Source: Chloroflexota bacterium (GTDB lineage: Bacteria; Chloroflexota; Anaerolineae; Aggregatilineales; Phototrophicaceae). Taken from it: a DNA stretch of 64,000 nucleotides. Within the stretch, counting starts at the first letter, position 1. The number at the start of each line of letters is the position of its first letter. The stretch lies in the NCBI GenBank assembly GCA_020161935.1, contig JAIUNI010000001.1:1426001-1490000 (forward strand), given 5' to 3'. Below the pieces are notes generated by a model, which had not been told where the DNA came from, did not search any database, and saw only the letters and a list, made by a program, of their open reading frames with translations. Position numbers and translations under genes: made by a program. This document shows positions 34,224 through 42,811 of the stretch, one piece after another.

Positions 34224-35087
34224 GTGGAACTGCTGTGGGCGCTCGATAACCTAACTTGGAAAGCCTTACTGGATATTCTCCTAGTTGGGTTAGTCTTTTT
34301 CGGGGCGAGTTTCCTCTTTAGAGGAACACAAGCCATCGCGCTGCTTCGGGGCTTGCTCGTCCTGCTCGTTGGGCTGTTGGTTGTCTCCAGCGTGCTCGAT
34401 TTACAGGCACTGCGGTGGATACTCCAGAATTTACTCCTCGTAATGGGCTTGGCTATTCCGGTTATCTTCCAGCCGGAGCTTCGGCGAGCGCTCGAACGCT
34501 TGGGACGCGCAGGTACGCTACTGAACCGTCAAGCACCCGAAAGCATACGGGCGCGGGTGATTGAGGAAATCAGTGTCGCGGCTGAAAAACTCTCTGAACG
34601 GCGGCATGGCGCACTAGTCGTCCTACAGCGCCGCAGCAGCTTGGAAGAATATATTAAGACAGGTATTCCCCTGCATAGTGATGTCACTTCCCAACTTTTG
34701 CTGACCGTATTCTGGCCGAAAACCGAGCTGCATGACGGAGCCGCCATCATTGACGAAACCGGACGTGTAGCCTCAGCCGCATCCGTATTACCACTAACAG
34801 CCAGCCGCAATCTGCCCGACCCCAAACTCGGCACGCGCCATCGTGCAGCATTGGGGATTAGTGAAGTCAGCGATGCCATCTGCATTGTCGTCTCGGAGGA
34901 GACTGGACGCATTTCAATTACCAGCGCAGGACGCATGATTCCGAAACTCGATAGCAAGCGCCTGCGAACCATCCTGACCGCCTTCTATGGCGATGAACGT
35001 AAAAACTCCACAACCACCTTAGGACAGTTCATCGAACGCAGCCAAGACTACCTAACATCCCTACGAGAACGTCGCAAACAGGCATAA
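34224..35087 (+). CDS. cdaA: Diadenylate cyclase CdaA
   Basis: CdaA makes cyclic di-AMP from two ATP at the membrane. The 287-residue protein has three N-terminal membrane helices (about residues 13-35, 38-56 and 65-85). The DAC domain carries the catalytic motifs DGA (in ELHDGAAIID) and RHR (in TRHRAALGISE). The start is GTG, 2 bases after the TPR gene stop. It overlaps cdaR by one base (TAATG), the usual cdaA-cdaR coupling. Cyclic di-AMP controls potassium and osmolyte balance and the cell wall in many bacteria. Confidence 0.95.
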   Translation: MELLWALDNLTWKALLDILLVGLVFFGASFLFRGTQAIALLRGLLVLLVGLLVVSSVLDLQALRWILQNLLLVMGLAIPVIFQPELRRALERLGRAGTLLNRQAPESIRARVIEEISVAAEKLSERRHGALVVLQRRSSLEEYIKTGIPLHSDVTSQLLLTVFWPKTELHDGAAIIDETGRVASAASVLPLTASRNLPDPKLGTRHRAALGISEVSDAICIVVSEETGRISITSAGRMIPKLDSKRLRTILTAFYGDERKNSTTTLGQFIERSQDYLTSLRERRKQA

Positions 35088-36370
35088 TGCAAAGGCAAAA
35101 TACCCGTAATCTAATCCTCGACAACATGCTCTGGTTCATTGGCTCAATGGTACTGGCGTTCTTCGTCTGGATGATTGCCACCTTCCAGTCAGACCCGATC
35201 CAGCAGCAGCGCTTCGGCGAACGTGTACCGATACGCATGAATCCCGATGCCGGTCTGCTCGTCACGTTACCGACAGTCGCAAACCGGCAGGCGAGTGTCG
35301 TCATCCGTGCGCCGAATTCGGTGATGGAGCTGCTGACGGGGGATGAAATATTAGTCACCGCTGACCTCACCGGACTTCCGGCTGGAGAACACACCGTCGA
35401 GTTGAAAGCGTCGCTGGCGCGCCAGCAAACCAGTATCGTCGATTTCTCGCCCCACCAGATGCACATTACGCTAGAAGAAGCAGCGCAGCGTCAAGTCCCT
35501 CTGCGTGCCATCATCATTAACGAACCGCCAGCAGGGTATTCACGAGACGAACCGACCTTTAACGTCAACCTCAATCAAGTGTTGGTGAGTGGGGCGGCAT
35601 CTAAAGTCAACTCAGTGGTCGCTGCTCAGGTTGAACTCGACTTGTTGCAGCGTCGTAACCCCATTGAGGTCGATCTCAAACTCACGCCGGTTGATGCTGA
35701 TGGCAACGTCGTCACAGATGTCACCCTTGACCCGCAGACGGTTCGCGTGAATGTCAACATCCGTCGTAGAGACGATGTCCGCGAAATCAGCGTACGCCCC
35801 AATGTACAGGGAACTCCGCCTGAAGGTTATGTTCTGAATGCATTGAGCTATGAACCGCAGTCGGTACTCGTGAGCGGTACGCCCAGCGAATTAGCCGCGT
35901 TAGCCGATACGCTTTCGACTCAACCTATCGATTTAAGCAGTCAAACAGCGAGTTTTGAGGTGTCGATTCCTATCGTCCTACCAAACCCCAATCTGGTTGT
36001 CATATCCGGTCAAAACATTACGGTCTCGGTCGAAATCGCGCCGCTAACAACCAGTCGACAATTTGAAAATATTCCAATTAAGGTACTGGGCTTAGGCACA
36101 AATCTTAGCGCGATCCTCGTACCAAATACGGTATCCGTTCTCGTGAACGGCCCACAGGCAGCCGTGAATGATCTGAGCGAAAGTGATGTAAATGTCATCC
36201 TCGACTTAAATGGATTAGCACCCGGCAACTATACCCTGCCCCTAACCATTTCTGTCGGGCAGGGCGAAATAGCAAAAGAAGGGGTCTCGGTGCTTCCCGG
36301 CGAAGTCGACGTTCAAATCATTGATAACACGATTCCCACCCCGACCATCGAACCAACACCAACTTCTTAA
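35087..36370 (+). CDS. cdaR: YbbR-domain protein, CdaA regulator
   Basis: A 427-residue protein with one N-terminal membrane helix (residues ~13-32, MLWFIGSMVLAFFVWMIAT) and four extracytoplasmic YbbR repeats. Typical repeat segments are VPIRMNPDAGLLVTLP, VPLRAIIINEPPAGYSRDEP, EISVRPNVQGTPPEGYVLN and IPIKVLGLGTN. In Firmicutes, CdaR binds CdaA and adjusts its activity. It overlaps cdaA by one base. The tail is a Thr/Pro stretch. Confidence 0.92.
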   Translation: MQRQNTRNLILDNMLWFIGSMVLAFFVWMIATFQSDPIQQQRFGERVPIRMNPDAGLLVTLPTVANRQASVVIRAPNSVMELLTGDEILVTADLTGLPAGEHTVELKASLARQQTSIVDFSPHQMHITLEEAAQRQVPLRAIIINEPPAGYSRDEPTFNVNLNQVLVSGAASKVNSVVAAQVELDLLQRRNPIEVDLKLTPVDADGNVVTDVTLDPQTVRVNVNIRRRDDVREISVRPNVQGTPPEGYVLNALSYEPQSVLVSGTPSELAALADTLSTQPIDLSSQTASFEVSIPIVLPNPNLVVISGQNITVSVEIAPLTTSRQFENIPIKVLGLGTNLSAILVPNTVSVLVNGPQAAVNDLSESDVNVILDLNGLAPGNYTLPLTISVGQGEIAKEGVSVLPGEVDVQIIDNTIPTPTIEPTPTS

Positions 36371-36414
36371 CGTCTCCACCTACGAAACCTTCCAATCATC
36401 TGATAAAATAATCG

Positions 36415-36441
36415 TAGGGGCGTGTCGCTGACATGCCCCTA
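36415..36441. repeat. Solitary TAGGG-type hairpin before der
   Basis: TAGGGGCGTGTC and GACATGCCCCTA form a 12-bp stem (one G-T pair) around the loop GCT, preceded by CG. It shares the GTAGGG start and small-loop design of the hairpins in the 19.9-20.6 kb array, so it is probably a dispersed member of the same palindrome type. Confidence 0.6.
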
Positions 36442-36469
36442 TTCATGTTGGATGAAAGGCAAATGGATT

Positions 36470-37876
36470 ATGGCGCGTAAACCGTTGGTCGCGCTGGTTG
36501 GTCGCCCAAACACGGGCAAAAGTACACTTTTTAACCGGTTGGTTGGTGAACGTATGGCAGTCACCGATCCGATTCCCGGAACAACACGTGATCGCATTCA
36601 ATCGGAATGCGAATGGACGGGTGCGACATTTAATGTAGTTGATACCGGCGGTATCGAAGTCTATCAACCGAAAGGCACGCGCGACACATCTCCGCTCGCC
36701 GAAGGTAGCATCGATTTCGTTCCCCAGATCAAAGCTCAGGCGATGCTTGCTATTCAAGAAGCCGATGTTGTCATCATGCTGGTGGATTCGACCCACGGTA
36801 TTACCGCAGCCGATGAGGAAATCGCCCAGATTTTACGGCGCAACGAAGGTAAACCCATTATCGTCGCCGCAAATAAAGCCGATAATTTATCGCGTACCGA
36901 TGATGCGTTTGAATTTTATGGGCTTGGTTTGGGTGAAGTTTATGCCATTAGTGCGATCCACGGCCTCGGCGTTGGCGACCTATTGGATGCAGTCGTCGCA
37001 GCCTTTAAGGACTTGCCGGGAATCAATGAAGACGACGACGAAGAGATCTTACGTATCGCAATCGTTGGTCGCCCGAATGTCGGTAAAAGCAGCTTACTCA
37101 ATCTGCTGATTGGCGAAGAACGGGTAATTGTAAGTCCTCATGCCGGAACCACACGCGACGCAATTGACACGGAAATCACTTGGCATGGTGAACCGGTCAG
37201 GTTAATTGATACGGCTGGTATCCGCCGCCGCGGGAAAATCGAACCGGGTGTCGAAAAACACAGCGTCTTACGTACGATGCAAGCCCTTGAGCGCAGCGAT
37301 GTTGCCCTGCTGCTCATCGATGGTGCTGACGGCATCACCGATCAGGATCAGCATATCGCGGGTTACATCAAAGATGCCTTCAAGAGCGTGGTATTAATCG
37401 TCAACAAATGGGACATCGTAGAAAAAGACGAACACACGATGAACCAGTTCTTAGATGACATTCGCATGAAGTTCGACTTCCTACCCGAGCCGCCTGTGAT
37501 CTTCATCAGCGCTCTTACTGGTCAACGTGTGCATCAAGTTTTGGAAACGGCTCACCGCGTCTGGCAAGCGCGATACCAGCGCATCCAAACCTCGGAACTC
37601 AACCGGCTTCTACGTGCGGCTGTGCAAAAGCACCCTGCCCCGACGAAGGGTACAAAGCGCCTGAAGTTGCTATACCTAACACAGGTTGCGGTCAACCCGC
37701 CGGTATTCCTATTCCATGTGAACGATACACGCTTGGTACACTTTACCTACAAACGGTATCTGGAAAACCAGATTCGAGCCGAGTTTCCCTTTGAAGGGAC
37801 ACCCATTCGCTTGAGCTTCCGCCCACGTGACGGCATGTTGGAAGACACCAAAAAGCCAAAGAAAATGGGCTTATAA
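36470..37876 (+). CDS. der: Ribosome biogenesis GTPase Der (EngA)
   Basis: Der is a double GTPase needed for 50S subunit assembly. Domain 1 has GRPNTGKSTLF and DTGGIE, domain 2 has GRPNVGKSSLL, DTAGIRRRGK and NKWD, and a KH-like C-terminal domain follows (about residues 355-468). I chose ATG 36470 (MARKPLVALVGRPN) with GAAAGG 10 bases upstream; an upstream in-frame ATG at 36452 and a GTG would only add residues read from the repeat hairpin. There is a small insertion after the first G3 motif (residues ~62-85). Confidence 0.96.
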   Translation: MARKPLVALVGRPNTGKSTLFNRLVGERMAVTDPIPGTTRDRIQSECEWTGATFNVVDTGGIEVYQPKGTRDTSPLAEGSIDFVPQIKAQAMLAIQEADVVIMLVDSTHGITAADEEIAQILRRNEGKPIIVAANKADNLSRTDDAFEFYGLGLGEVYAISAIHGLGVGDLLDAVVAAFKDLPGINEDDDEEILRIAIVGRPNVGKSSLLNLLIGEERVIVSPHAGTTRDAIDTEITWHGEPVRLIDTAGIRRRGKIEPGVEKHSVLRTMQALERSDVALLLIDGADGITDQDQHIAGYIKDAFKSVVLIVNKWDIVEKDEHTMNQFLDDIRMKFDFLPEPPVIFISALTGQRVHQVLETAHRVWQARYQRIQTSELNRLLRAAVQKHPAPTKGTKRLKLLYLTQVAVNPPVFLFHVNDTRLVHFTYKRYLENQIRAEFPFEGTPIRLSFRPRDGMLEDTKKPKKMGL

Positions 37877-37877
37877 G

Positions 37878-37913
37878 AAAACAGGCGTTGCTGGTCTAGC
37901 AACGCCTGTTTTT
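37878..37913. terminator. Strong bidirectional terminator after der
   Basis: A 15-bp stem (AACAGGCGTTGCT with its complement) and a five-base loop GGTCT are followed by a T tract on the plus strand, with an A tract on the other side. It separates der from the convergent cyclase gene. Confidence 0.95.
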
Positions 37914-37929
37914 ATCAGATCAAACGTGA

Positions 37930-39513
37930 TTACTTCGGTGTGGCATTTAATCCGATCAAGTCGTAGGCAAAAGCGGGTTTCTTCTTATTTCGCATTTTGA
38001 TCTCGCCTAACGGGTTAGCCTGTATCATATTACCCAACCGCTCCACAATCGCCGACTCAACCCATATTTTCCCGGCGGGAGCGAGTTCTTGCAACCGTTT
38101 AGCCGTGTTCACGACATCACCGATTGCCGTATAGTTGACCGCCCGGTCGGTACCTATAAAACCGACGACAGCCTCACCAACATTGACACCAATACTGTAT
38201 GACAAATCATCGCCACGACGGGCGCGCATTTCTTCACCGGCCTTCATGAGGGCAATCGCCGCGTCCGCCGCTCGATGTACGTGGTCGTTTTGCTCGTTCG
38301 GGGCGTTAAAAATCGCCATCAAACCATCACCGAAGAACTTATCCAGTGTGCCGTTCCATGCAAGGATGACTTCAGCCGCGAGGCTCAGGTAATCATTCAG
38401 CATTTCGATAACTTTTTCAGGCGGGGCGTTTTCGCTCCACGAGGTATATCCGCGTATATCAGCGAACAAAACACTGATCTCTTGCCGTGTACCGCCGAGT
38501 TTCAAATCCTCAGGATTAGCCAGCACACGGTCAACAACCGAGGGCGGCACAAAACGCTCGAATGTCCCACGTAGCTGCTCATGTTCACGTTCTTTGGTTT
38601 CGCGCAGCGCCGCAAAGTTACGCGCGTTCTCAATCGCGATAGCCGCATAATCGGTCAAGGTACTGAGCAAGGCTGCGTCATGTTTCGTGAAAGTATGTGA
38701 GTCCGACGTGATATTGCTTACACCCAAGATACCCATCACTTGATTACGCAGCGTCATCGGTGCATAGGCCATCGCGTAAGTCTTTTGTCCCTGCTGCTTT
38801 AGTTGGTCAGCGTCAAGTAGTACAGGCTTACCATGCCGGATAACCTGCACCGCAACCGGGTCAAGTGGCTCGAAATCAGCAGGTCTCGCCCGCCCAGTAT
38901 TTAGACGCTTATGAGCACGGCAAATAAGGCGTTCCCCTTCGAGTAGATAGATATAGCTTTCCTCGGCCTGTGCGATGTGTGAAGCCGCATCCACAATTCG
39001 GGGCAGCAGTTCATTCATATTCGTTAATTCGGTAACACTTTTACCAACCGTATATAGTACATCCAACTCTTTCAGACGAACTTGGAGATCGCGATTGGCC
39101 TGTAACAAGCGTTCCGTGAGCGCTTCCTTCTCTTTACGAAGGCGCACCTCCGTCAAACTACGCTCAATCGCTTCTGTCATTTCCTCGACAGTATACGGTT
39201 TCTTGACGTAATCACGAACGCCTAGCCGGTAAACTTCAATCGCAATTTCTTCTGAACCGTGAAAGGTCATCAAGATAACCGGAATATCAGCCTCAGCAGC
39301 CGACAAATGCTCCAAAACCTCGATACCGTTCATCTTTGGCATTTGCAGGTCAAGCAGAATCAAATCGGGTCGCTCTTGTAGAGCGATTTGCAGCCCTTCC
39401 TGTCCATCACGCCCGATTAGAGGAACGTAGCCATTAGGCTGGATGACATATTCGACAATAAAATCGCGGTTTTCGCGACCATCATCCACGATCAGTATGC
39501 GTTCACCTGCCAA
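37930..39513 (-). CDS. Response regulator with GAF and class III adenylate/guanylate cyclase domain
   Basis: A ~527-residue soluble protein. The receiver (about 1-120) has DD near the N-terminus, phospho-acceptor in LILLDLQMPKMNG and lysine in YVKKPY. A coiled coil and a GAF domain (about 165-320) follow. The cyclase domain starts about residue 345: metal-binding Asp residues in VLFADIRGYT and FGDGLM, the substrate-base lysine in LDKFFGDG, and transition-state residues in GDVVNTAKRLQ. It should make cAMP (or cGMP) in response to phosphorylation and a GAF ligand. I prefer the TTG at 39513 (GCGAGG six bases upstream); a TTG at 39537 would add eight residues. Confidence 0.88.
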   Translation of the reverse strand: MAGERILIVDDGRENRDFIVEYVIQPNGYVPLIGRDGQEGLQIALQERPDLILLDLQMPKMNGIEVLEHLSAAEADIPVILMTFHGSEEIAIEVYRLGVRDYVKKPYTVEEMTEAIERSLTEVRLRKEKEALTERLLQANRDLQVRLKELDVLYTVGKSVTELTNMNELLPRIVDAASHIAQAEESYIYLLEGERLICRAHKRLNTGRARPADFEPLDPVAVQVIRHGKPVLLDADQLKQQGQKTYAMAYAPMTLRNQVMGILGVSNITSDSHTFTKHDAALLSTLTDYAAIAIENARNFAALRETKEREHEQLRGTFERFVPPSVVDRVLANPEDLKLGGTRQEISVLFADIRGYTSWSENAPPEKVIEMLNDYLSLAAEVILAWNGTLDKFFGDGLMAIFNAPNEQNDHVHRAADAAIALMKAGEEMRARRGDDLSYSIGVNVGEAVVGFIGTDRAVNYTAIGDVVNTAKRLQELAPAGKIWVESAIVERLGNMIQANPLGEIKMRNKKKPAFAYDLIGLNATPK

Positions 39514-39645
39514 AATATGCCTCGCACAGTGTATCAATAATCTTGCGACATTTGAGATATTCTAACACTCAGTATAGTACATACCACGAATTTCCACACT
39601 TAAGTACGAATAAAGTCCGTAAAGGATTAGAATTTGGGCATAGGA

Positions 39646-39675
39646 TTGTCTCTGTTAGCGCGTAGGGATTATAAT
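39646..39675 (+). promoter_or_regulatory. Promoter of the signal peptidase genes
   Basis: TTGTCT (39646-39651) and a perfect TATAAT (39670-39675) are 18 bases apart. Transcription would start near 39682, giving an 80-base leader that begins with a hairpin. Confidence 0.7.
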
Positions 39676-39681
39676 GAACCC

Positions 39682-39716
39682 GCGTGTTTATACAGCGTTG
39701 TAAACGGTAAACACGC
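39682..39716 (+). promoter_or_regulatory. Structured 5' leader hairpin before lepB
   Basis: GCGTGTTTA and TAAACACGC form a perfect 9-bp stem. The loop contains a second copy of TAAAC that could pair with GTTTA instead, so two mutually exclusive structures are possible. The hairpin starts at the predicted transcription start. Confidence 0.4.
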
Positions 39717-39761
39717 CTCATTACCCATTTCAAATCACACATCTGCAATCGAGAACAGCTT

Positions 39762-40400
39762 TTGGAAACAACGACAAACCCTACGATGGTTCAAGAAACA
39801 GAAACGCCCGCTCTCCCCGCTACGGTTCAACGTCCAAACTTACGTCAGCATGGTTACGGGCGAGAAATCATTGAAACGATTATCCTCATCGGCGCAATTT
39901 ATGCGCTGGTTAATCTCGCCACGGTGCGGTTTATCGTCGAGGGGCCAAGTATGCAGCCTACTTTCCACACGGGTCAGGTCTTGATGATTAGCCGTGTCAA
40001 CTACCTGTTCGGTAATCCCCAACGTGGACAGGTGATTGTCTTCAACGCACCGGGCAAACCCGCCACTGAGCCGCCCTATATTAAGCGTGTCATCGGCTTG
40101 CCGGGCGAATTGGTCGAGGTACGGGATATGAAAGTCTATATAAACGGTCAAGAACTATACGAGCCGTATATCAATGAGCCGTGTACAGCAGGGAGCTGCC
40201 CCAACCGCACATGGCAGCTCGGCGAAGATGAATACTTCTTTATGGGCGATAACCGCAATCACAGCCTCGACTCGCGTTCGTTCGGCGGTGTCAAACGCGA
40301 GCGCGTGATCGGTGAGGCACTGGTGCGCTATTGGCCGCCGCAAGATTGGGGAATTGTAGGGACTCTCAATTATCCGGCTGATCCATTCGCTGCGCCGTAA
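39762..40400 (+). CDS. lepB: Signal peptidase I (first of two)
   Basis: Signal peptidase I cleaves signal peptides from exported proteins outside the membrane. The 212-residue protein has one N-terminal membrane helix (about residues 37-55), the nucleophile serine in VEGPSMQPT, the general-base lysine in YIKRVIGLPGE, and the box E motif MGDNRNHSLDSR. The start is TTG at 39762; ATG at 39786 is an alternative. A second, similar gene follows after 12 bases. Confidence 0.92.
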   Translation: METTTNPTMVQETETPALPATVQRPNLRQHGYGREIIETIILIGAIYALVNLATVRFIVEGPSMQPTFHTGQVLMISRVNYLFGNPQRGQVIVFNAPGKPATEPPYIKRVIGLPGELVEVRDMKVYINGQELYEPYINEPCTAGSCPNRTWQLGEDEYFFMGDNRNHSLDSRSFGGVKRERVIGEALVRYWPPQDWGIVGTLNYPADPFAAP

Positions 40401-40412
40401 TTTGGATACGGC

Positions 40413-41006
40413 ATGTCACAAACACCTAGCAAGTTTATTCGTCCGCGCCTACAGCGTAAGACTCGACTGCGAGAAATCGCGAACTTATTGCTGTTCCTGA
40501 TAGCGGTGTACACCTTGCTTGAGATGGCAGCCCCTCGTTCGGTTGTCCTTTCAACCAGTATGCAGCCCAACTTGGTCGAAGGGCAGCGCTTGCTCATTAG
40601 CCGTGTCCACTACTTATTTGGTAAGCCTCAACGCGGTGACATCGTCGTATTTGAACCGGCACCTTTCCAAGAAGATCAGGATCGGCTCATTAAAAGGCTC
40701 ATTGGGCTGCCCGGCGAAACGATTGAATTCCGCGAACAATCGGTTTATATTAACGGTAAACTGCTGGAAGAATCTTACTTAAACGAACCCTGTAAATCAG
40801 CCTTTTGCCCGGACGAAGCATGGGACTTAGCAGCCGACGAATACTTTATGATGGGGGACAACCGTAACCGAAGTCGCGATTCACGGGCATTCGGCCCAAT
40901 CAAGCACCAGCAAATTGTCGGGCGTGCAATTGTGCGCTGGTGGCCTCCGGCAATGTGGGGGTTTTTAACGTATACTTATGGTGAGACAACGACTGCTGCA
41001 CCATGA
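40413..41006 (+). CDS. lepB: Signal peptidase I (second, tandem paralogue)
   Basis: A 197-residue type I signal peptidase with one N-terminal membrane helix (about residues 22-42), Ser in VVLSTSMQPNL, Lys in LIKRLIGLPGE and box E MGDNRNRSRDSR. It shares much of its sequence with the neighbouring gene (NYLFGNPQRG versus HYLFGKPQRG), which indicates a local duplication. The serine motif differs (STSMQP instead of EGPSMQP), so the two may cut different signal peptides. It ends 21 bases before the zinc-finger gene that opens the BMC locus, so it may share its transcript. Confidence 0.9.
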   Translation: MSQTPSKFIRPRLQRKTRLREIANLLLFLIAVYTLLEMAAPRSVVLSTSMQPNLVEGQRLLISRVHYLFGKPQRGDIVVFEPAPFQEDQDRLIKRLIGLPGETIEFREQSVYINGKLLEESYLNEPCKSAFCPDEAWDLAADEYFMMGDNRNRSRDSRAFGPIKHQQIVGRAIVRWWPPAMWGFLTYTYGETTTAAP

Positions 41007-41027
41007 CTATTCCCAAAGTGAGGGATC

Positions 41028-41315
41028 ATGATAGACTCTAGCGAATTTCCATGCCCGAATTGTCAAATCGGCATTTGCCAACCGAAGAAAACAACCTATC
41101 TAACCATTTATGATGGTATGTTAGTCAGCGTTCCCAATACGCCTGTCTGGCAGTGTGACATTTGCCAGTACCAAGAATTTGAACATCAAGCCATTAGCCG
41201 GCTCGAAACCTTGTTGGGTTTACAGGACTCGCAGCCGGAGCAAACCCGCAGTGCCGTTAAAGTGGCACCAATTGAACCTACTGAAGCCACTACCGTTCGG
41301 AGGATTAAGCCGTGA
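41028..41315 (+). CDS. YgiT-type zinc-finger protein at the head of the BMC locus
   Basis: A 95-residue protein with two CxxC pairs, CPNC (residues 9-12) and CDIC (residues 44-47), spaced as in YgiT/MqsA N-terminal zinc fingers, which usually carry a zinc ion. No DNA-binding HTH follows (MqsA has one), and the C-terminal 40 residues are polar. The last four bases overlap the GTG start of the BMC-T gene (GTGA), so the two proteins are coupled in translation. A role in regulation or assembly of the compartment is possible but unproven. Confidence 0.7.
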   Translation: MIDSSEFPCPNCQIGICQPKKTTYLTIYDGMLVSVPNTPVWQCDICQYQEFEHQAISRLETLLGLQDSQPEQTRSAVKVAPIEPTEATTVRRIKP

Positions 41316-41950
41316 GTGTTGATCTACGCAGTTATGTTTTTCTCGATACTTTACAACCGCAGCACGCGGCCTTCATGGGAACGGTATCAAAAGGCTTCTT
41401 ACCAGTTCCCGGCGATGCCTCATTATGGATTGAAATTTCTCCCGGTATCGAAATTAACCGGATTACGGATATTGCGCTCAAATCAACCAACGTCCGCCCC
41501 GGAATGCAAATCGTTGAACGCCTATATGGGCTGCTGGAAGTCCATTCAGGCAGCCAAGCCGAAACACGGGCGGCGGGTGAAGCCATTTTAGAAGCGCTGG
41601 GTGTACGTGAGCAAGATCGCCTGAAACCGCGCATTATTTCGAGCCAGATTATTCGCAATATTGATGCTTACCAGACTCAACTGATTAACCGCCTTCGGCA
41701 TGGTCAGATGATCCTAGCCGGACAAACCATGTATGTACTAGAAGTCGAACCCGCAGCCTACGCCGCGTTAGCCGCTAACGAAGCCGAGAAAGCCGCCAAT
41801 ATCAATATCCTTGAAGTACAGGCCTTCGGCAGTTTTGGTCGTGTCTATCTTGGTGGTGATGAACAAGACATCATGGCGGGATACGGTGCTGCGGTAGCCG
41901 CGATTGAGGGCGTTGTCGGGCGCGAAATTGGTGGTGGGCGTAAGGAATAA
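41312..41950 (+). CDS. Divergent tandem-domain BMC shell protein (BMC-T)
   Basis: A 212-residue protein that looks like two fused BMC folds. The first (about residues 37-98) reads [20 protein letters not shown] then [19 protein letters not shown]. The second (about 140-205) reads [20 protein letters not shown], then [17 protein letters not shown] and [15 protein letters not shown] proteins form trimers that tile the facets of microcompartments and often have a larger gated pore. GTG start, overlapping the zinc-finger gene by four bases. The BMC-P gene follows after 6 bases. The domain assignment is by eye and rests on this context too. Confidence 0.75.
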   Translation: MSVDLRSYVFLDTLQPQHAAFMGTVSKGFLPVPGDASLWIEISPGIEINRITDIALKSTNVRPGMQIVERLYGLLEVHSGSQAETRAAGEAILEALGVREQDRLKPRIISSQIIRNIDAYQTQLINRLRHGQMILAGQTMYVLEVEPAAYAALAANEAEKAANINILEVQAFGSFGRVYLGGDEQDIMAGYGAAVAAIEGVVGREIGGGRKE

Positions 41951-41956
41951 ATAGTC

Positions 41957-42268
41957 ATGATTATCGGCGTGGTTACCGGTTCAGTCATCGCCAGCCAACA
42001 TACTCAAAACATGACTGGCCTACCCCTCCGCGTTGTGCAGCGAGTCGATCCAACGGGCAGTATCAGCGACAGCTATCTCGTGGCCGTTGATGTGCTAGGC
42101 GCTGCTCCCGGCGAGTATGTGTTGATCGCTTCTGGTAGCACTGCCCGCCAAACCACGATGACGGATGGCAAACCAATTGATGCCATCATTATCGGAATTA
42201 TCGATACGTGGCAAATTGATGGTAAAGCGCGTTACGAGAAAACGAGCGCATCCATGACAAGCACCTAA
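41957..42268 (+). CDS. BMC-P vertex protein (EutN/CcmL family)
   Basis: A 103-residue protein with the pentamer fold of EutN/CcmL, which caps the vertices of bacterial microcompartments. The opening MIIGVVTGSVIASQHTQNMT, the central VAVDVLGAAPGEYVLIASGS and the end AIIIGIIDTW are the conserved core. The length is typical. Only one BMC-P gene is visible. It follows the BMC-T gene by 6 bases and precedes the signalling genes after a 165-base gap. Confidence 0.92.
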   Translation: MIIGVVTGSVIASQHTQNMTGLPLRVVQRVDPTGSISDSYLVAVDVLGAAPGEYVLIASGSTARQTTMTDGKPIDAIIIGIIDTWQIDGKARYEKTSASMTST

Positions 42269-42433
42269 AAATCCCCTCATGGAAAAGTGTAAAGTCTGCT
42301 GAGTTGCCAGAAAGTCGCTTTTCCATTGCTTCTCAATACGCTTGCCGTTCAATTTTAGAGAAGCAGCAACTCGTAATTAATGTTATGATAGCGTGATAGC
42401 TAGTGGTCGCTTTAGGGGAAGCAAGTATTCACA
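42269..42433 (+). promoter_or_regulatory. Structured intergenic region inside the BMC locus
   Basis: Two long-loop hairpins follow the BMC-P stop. The first pairs ATGGAAAAGTG (42279-42289) with CGCTTTTCCAT (42316-42326); the second pairs GCTTCTC (42328-42334) with GAGAAGC (42358-42364). They are followed by an A/T-rich stretch with TATGATAG (about 42386), possibly a promoter for the receiver gene. An attenuator or processing site is likely. Confidence 0.45.
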
Positions 42434-42811
42434 ATGAATAATCGGCGGATTCTTGTTGTGGAAGACAACCGCGATAATATGACATTAATCACCGACATAC
42501 TCGAAGCAGCTGATTACACGGTCATTTCGGCAGATGATGGTCAACAAGGTGTGTCTCTAGCGGCTTCAGAGCAGCCCAATTTGATACTCATGGATTTGTC
42601 TTTGCCGATTATGGATGGTTGGACAGCCACTCGCGAAATTAAACGGAACGTTGCGCTCAGAAATATCCCTATCATCGCCTTAACAGCGCACGCTATGTCT
42701 GGAGATCGTGAGCAAGCACTGAATGCAGGTTGTGATGATTACGTCACCAAACCAATAAATGTCGCCGAATTACTTATAAAGATCACCAAACTACTGGCAG
42801 CGAAGCAATAA
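42434..42811 (+). CDS. Single-domain response regulator (CheY/DivK-like)
   Basis: A 125-residue receiver with no output domain. The acidic pair is ED in VVEDN (residues 9-10), the phospho-acceptor is in LILMDLSLPIMDG, the switch Thr in ALTAHAM, and the lysine in YVTKPI. It should pass or buffer phosphate in a relay. It overlaps the next gene by one base (TAATG), forming a relay set with the receiver-cyclase and the kinase inside the BMC locus. Confidence 0.93.
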   Translation: MNNRRILVVEDNRDNMTLITDILEAADYTVISADDGQQGVSLAASEQPNLILMDLSLPIMDGWTATREIKRNVALRNIPIIALTAHAMSGDREQALNAGCDDYVTKPINVAELLIKITKLLAAKQ

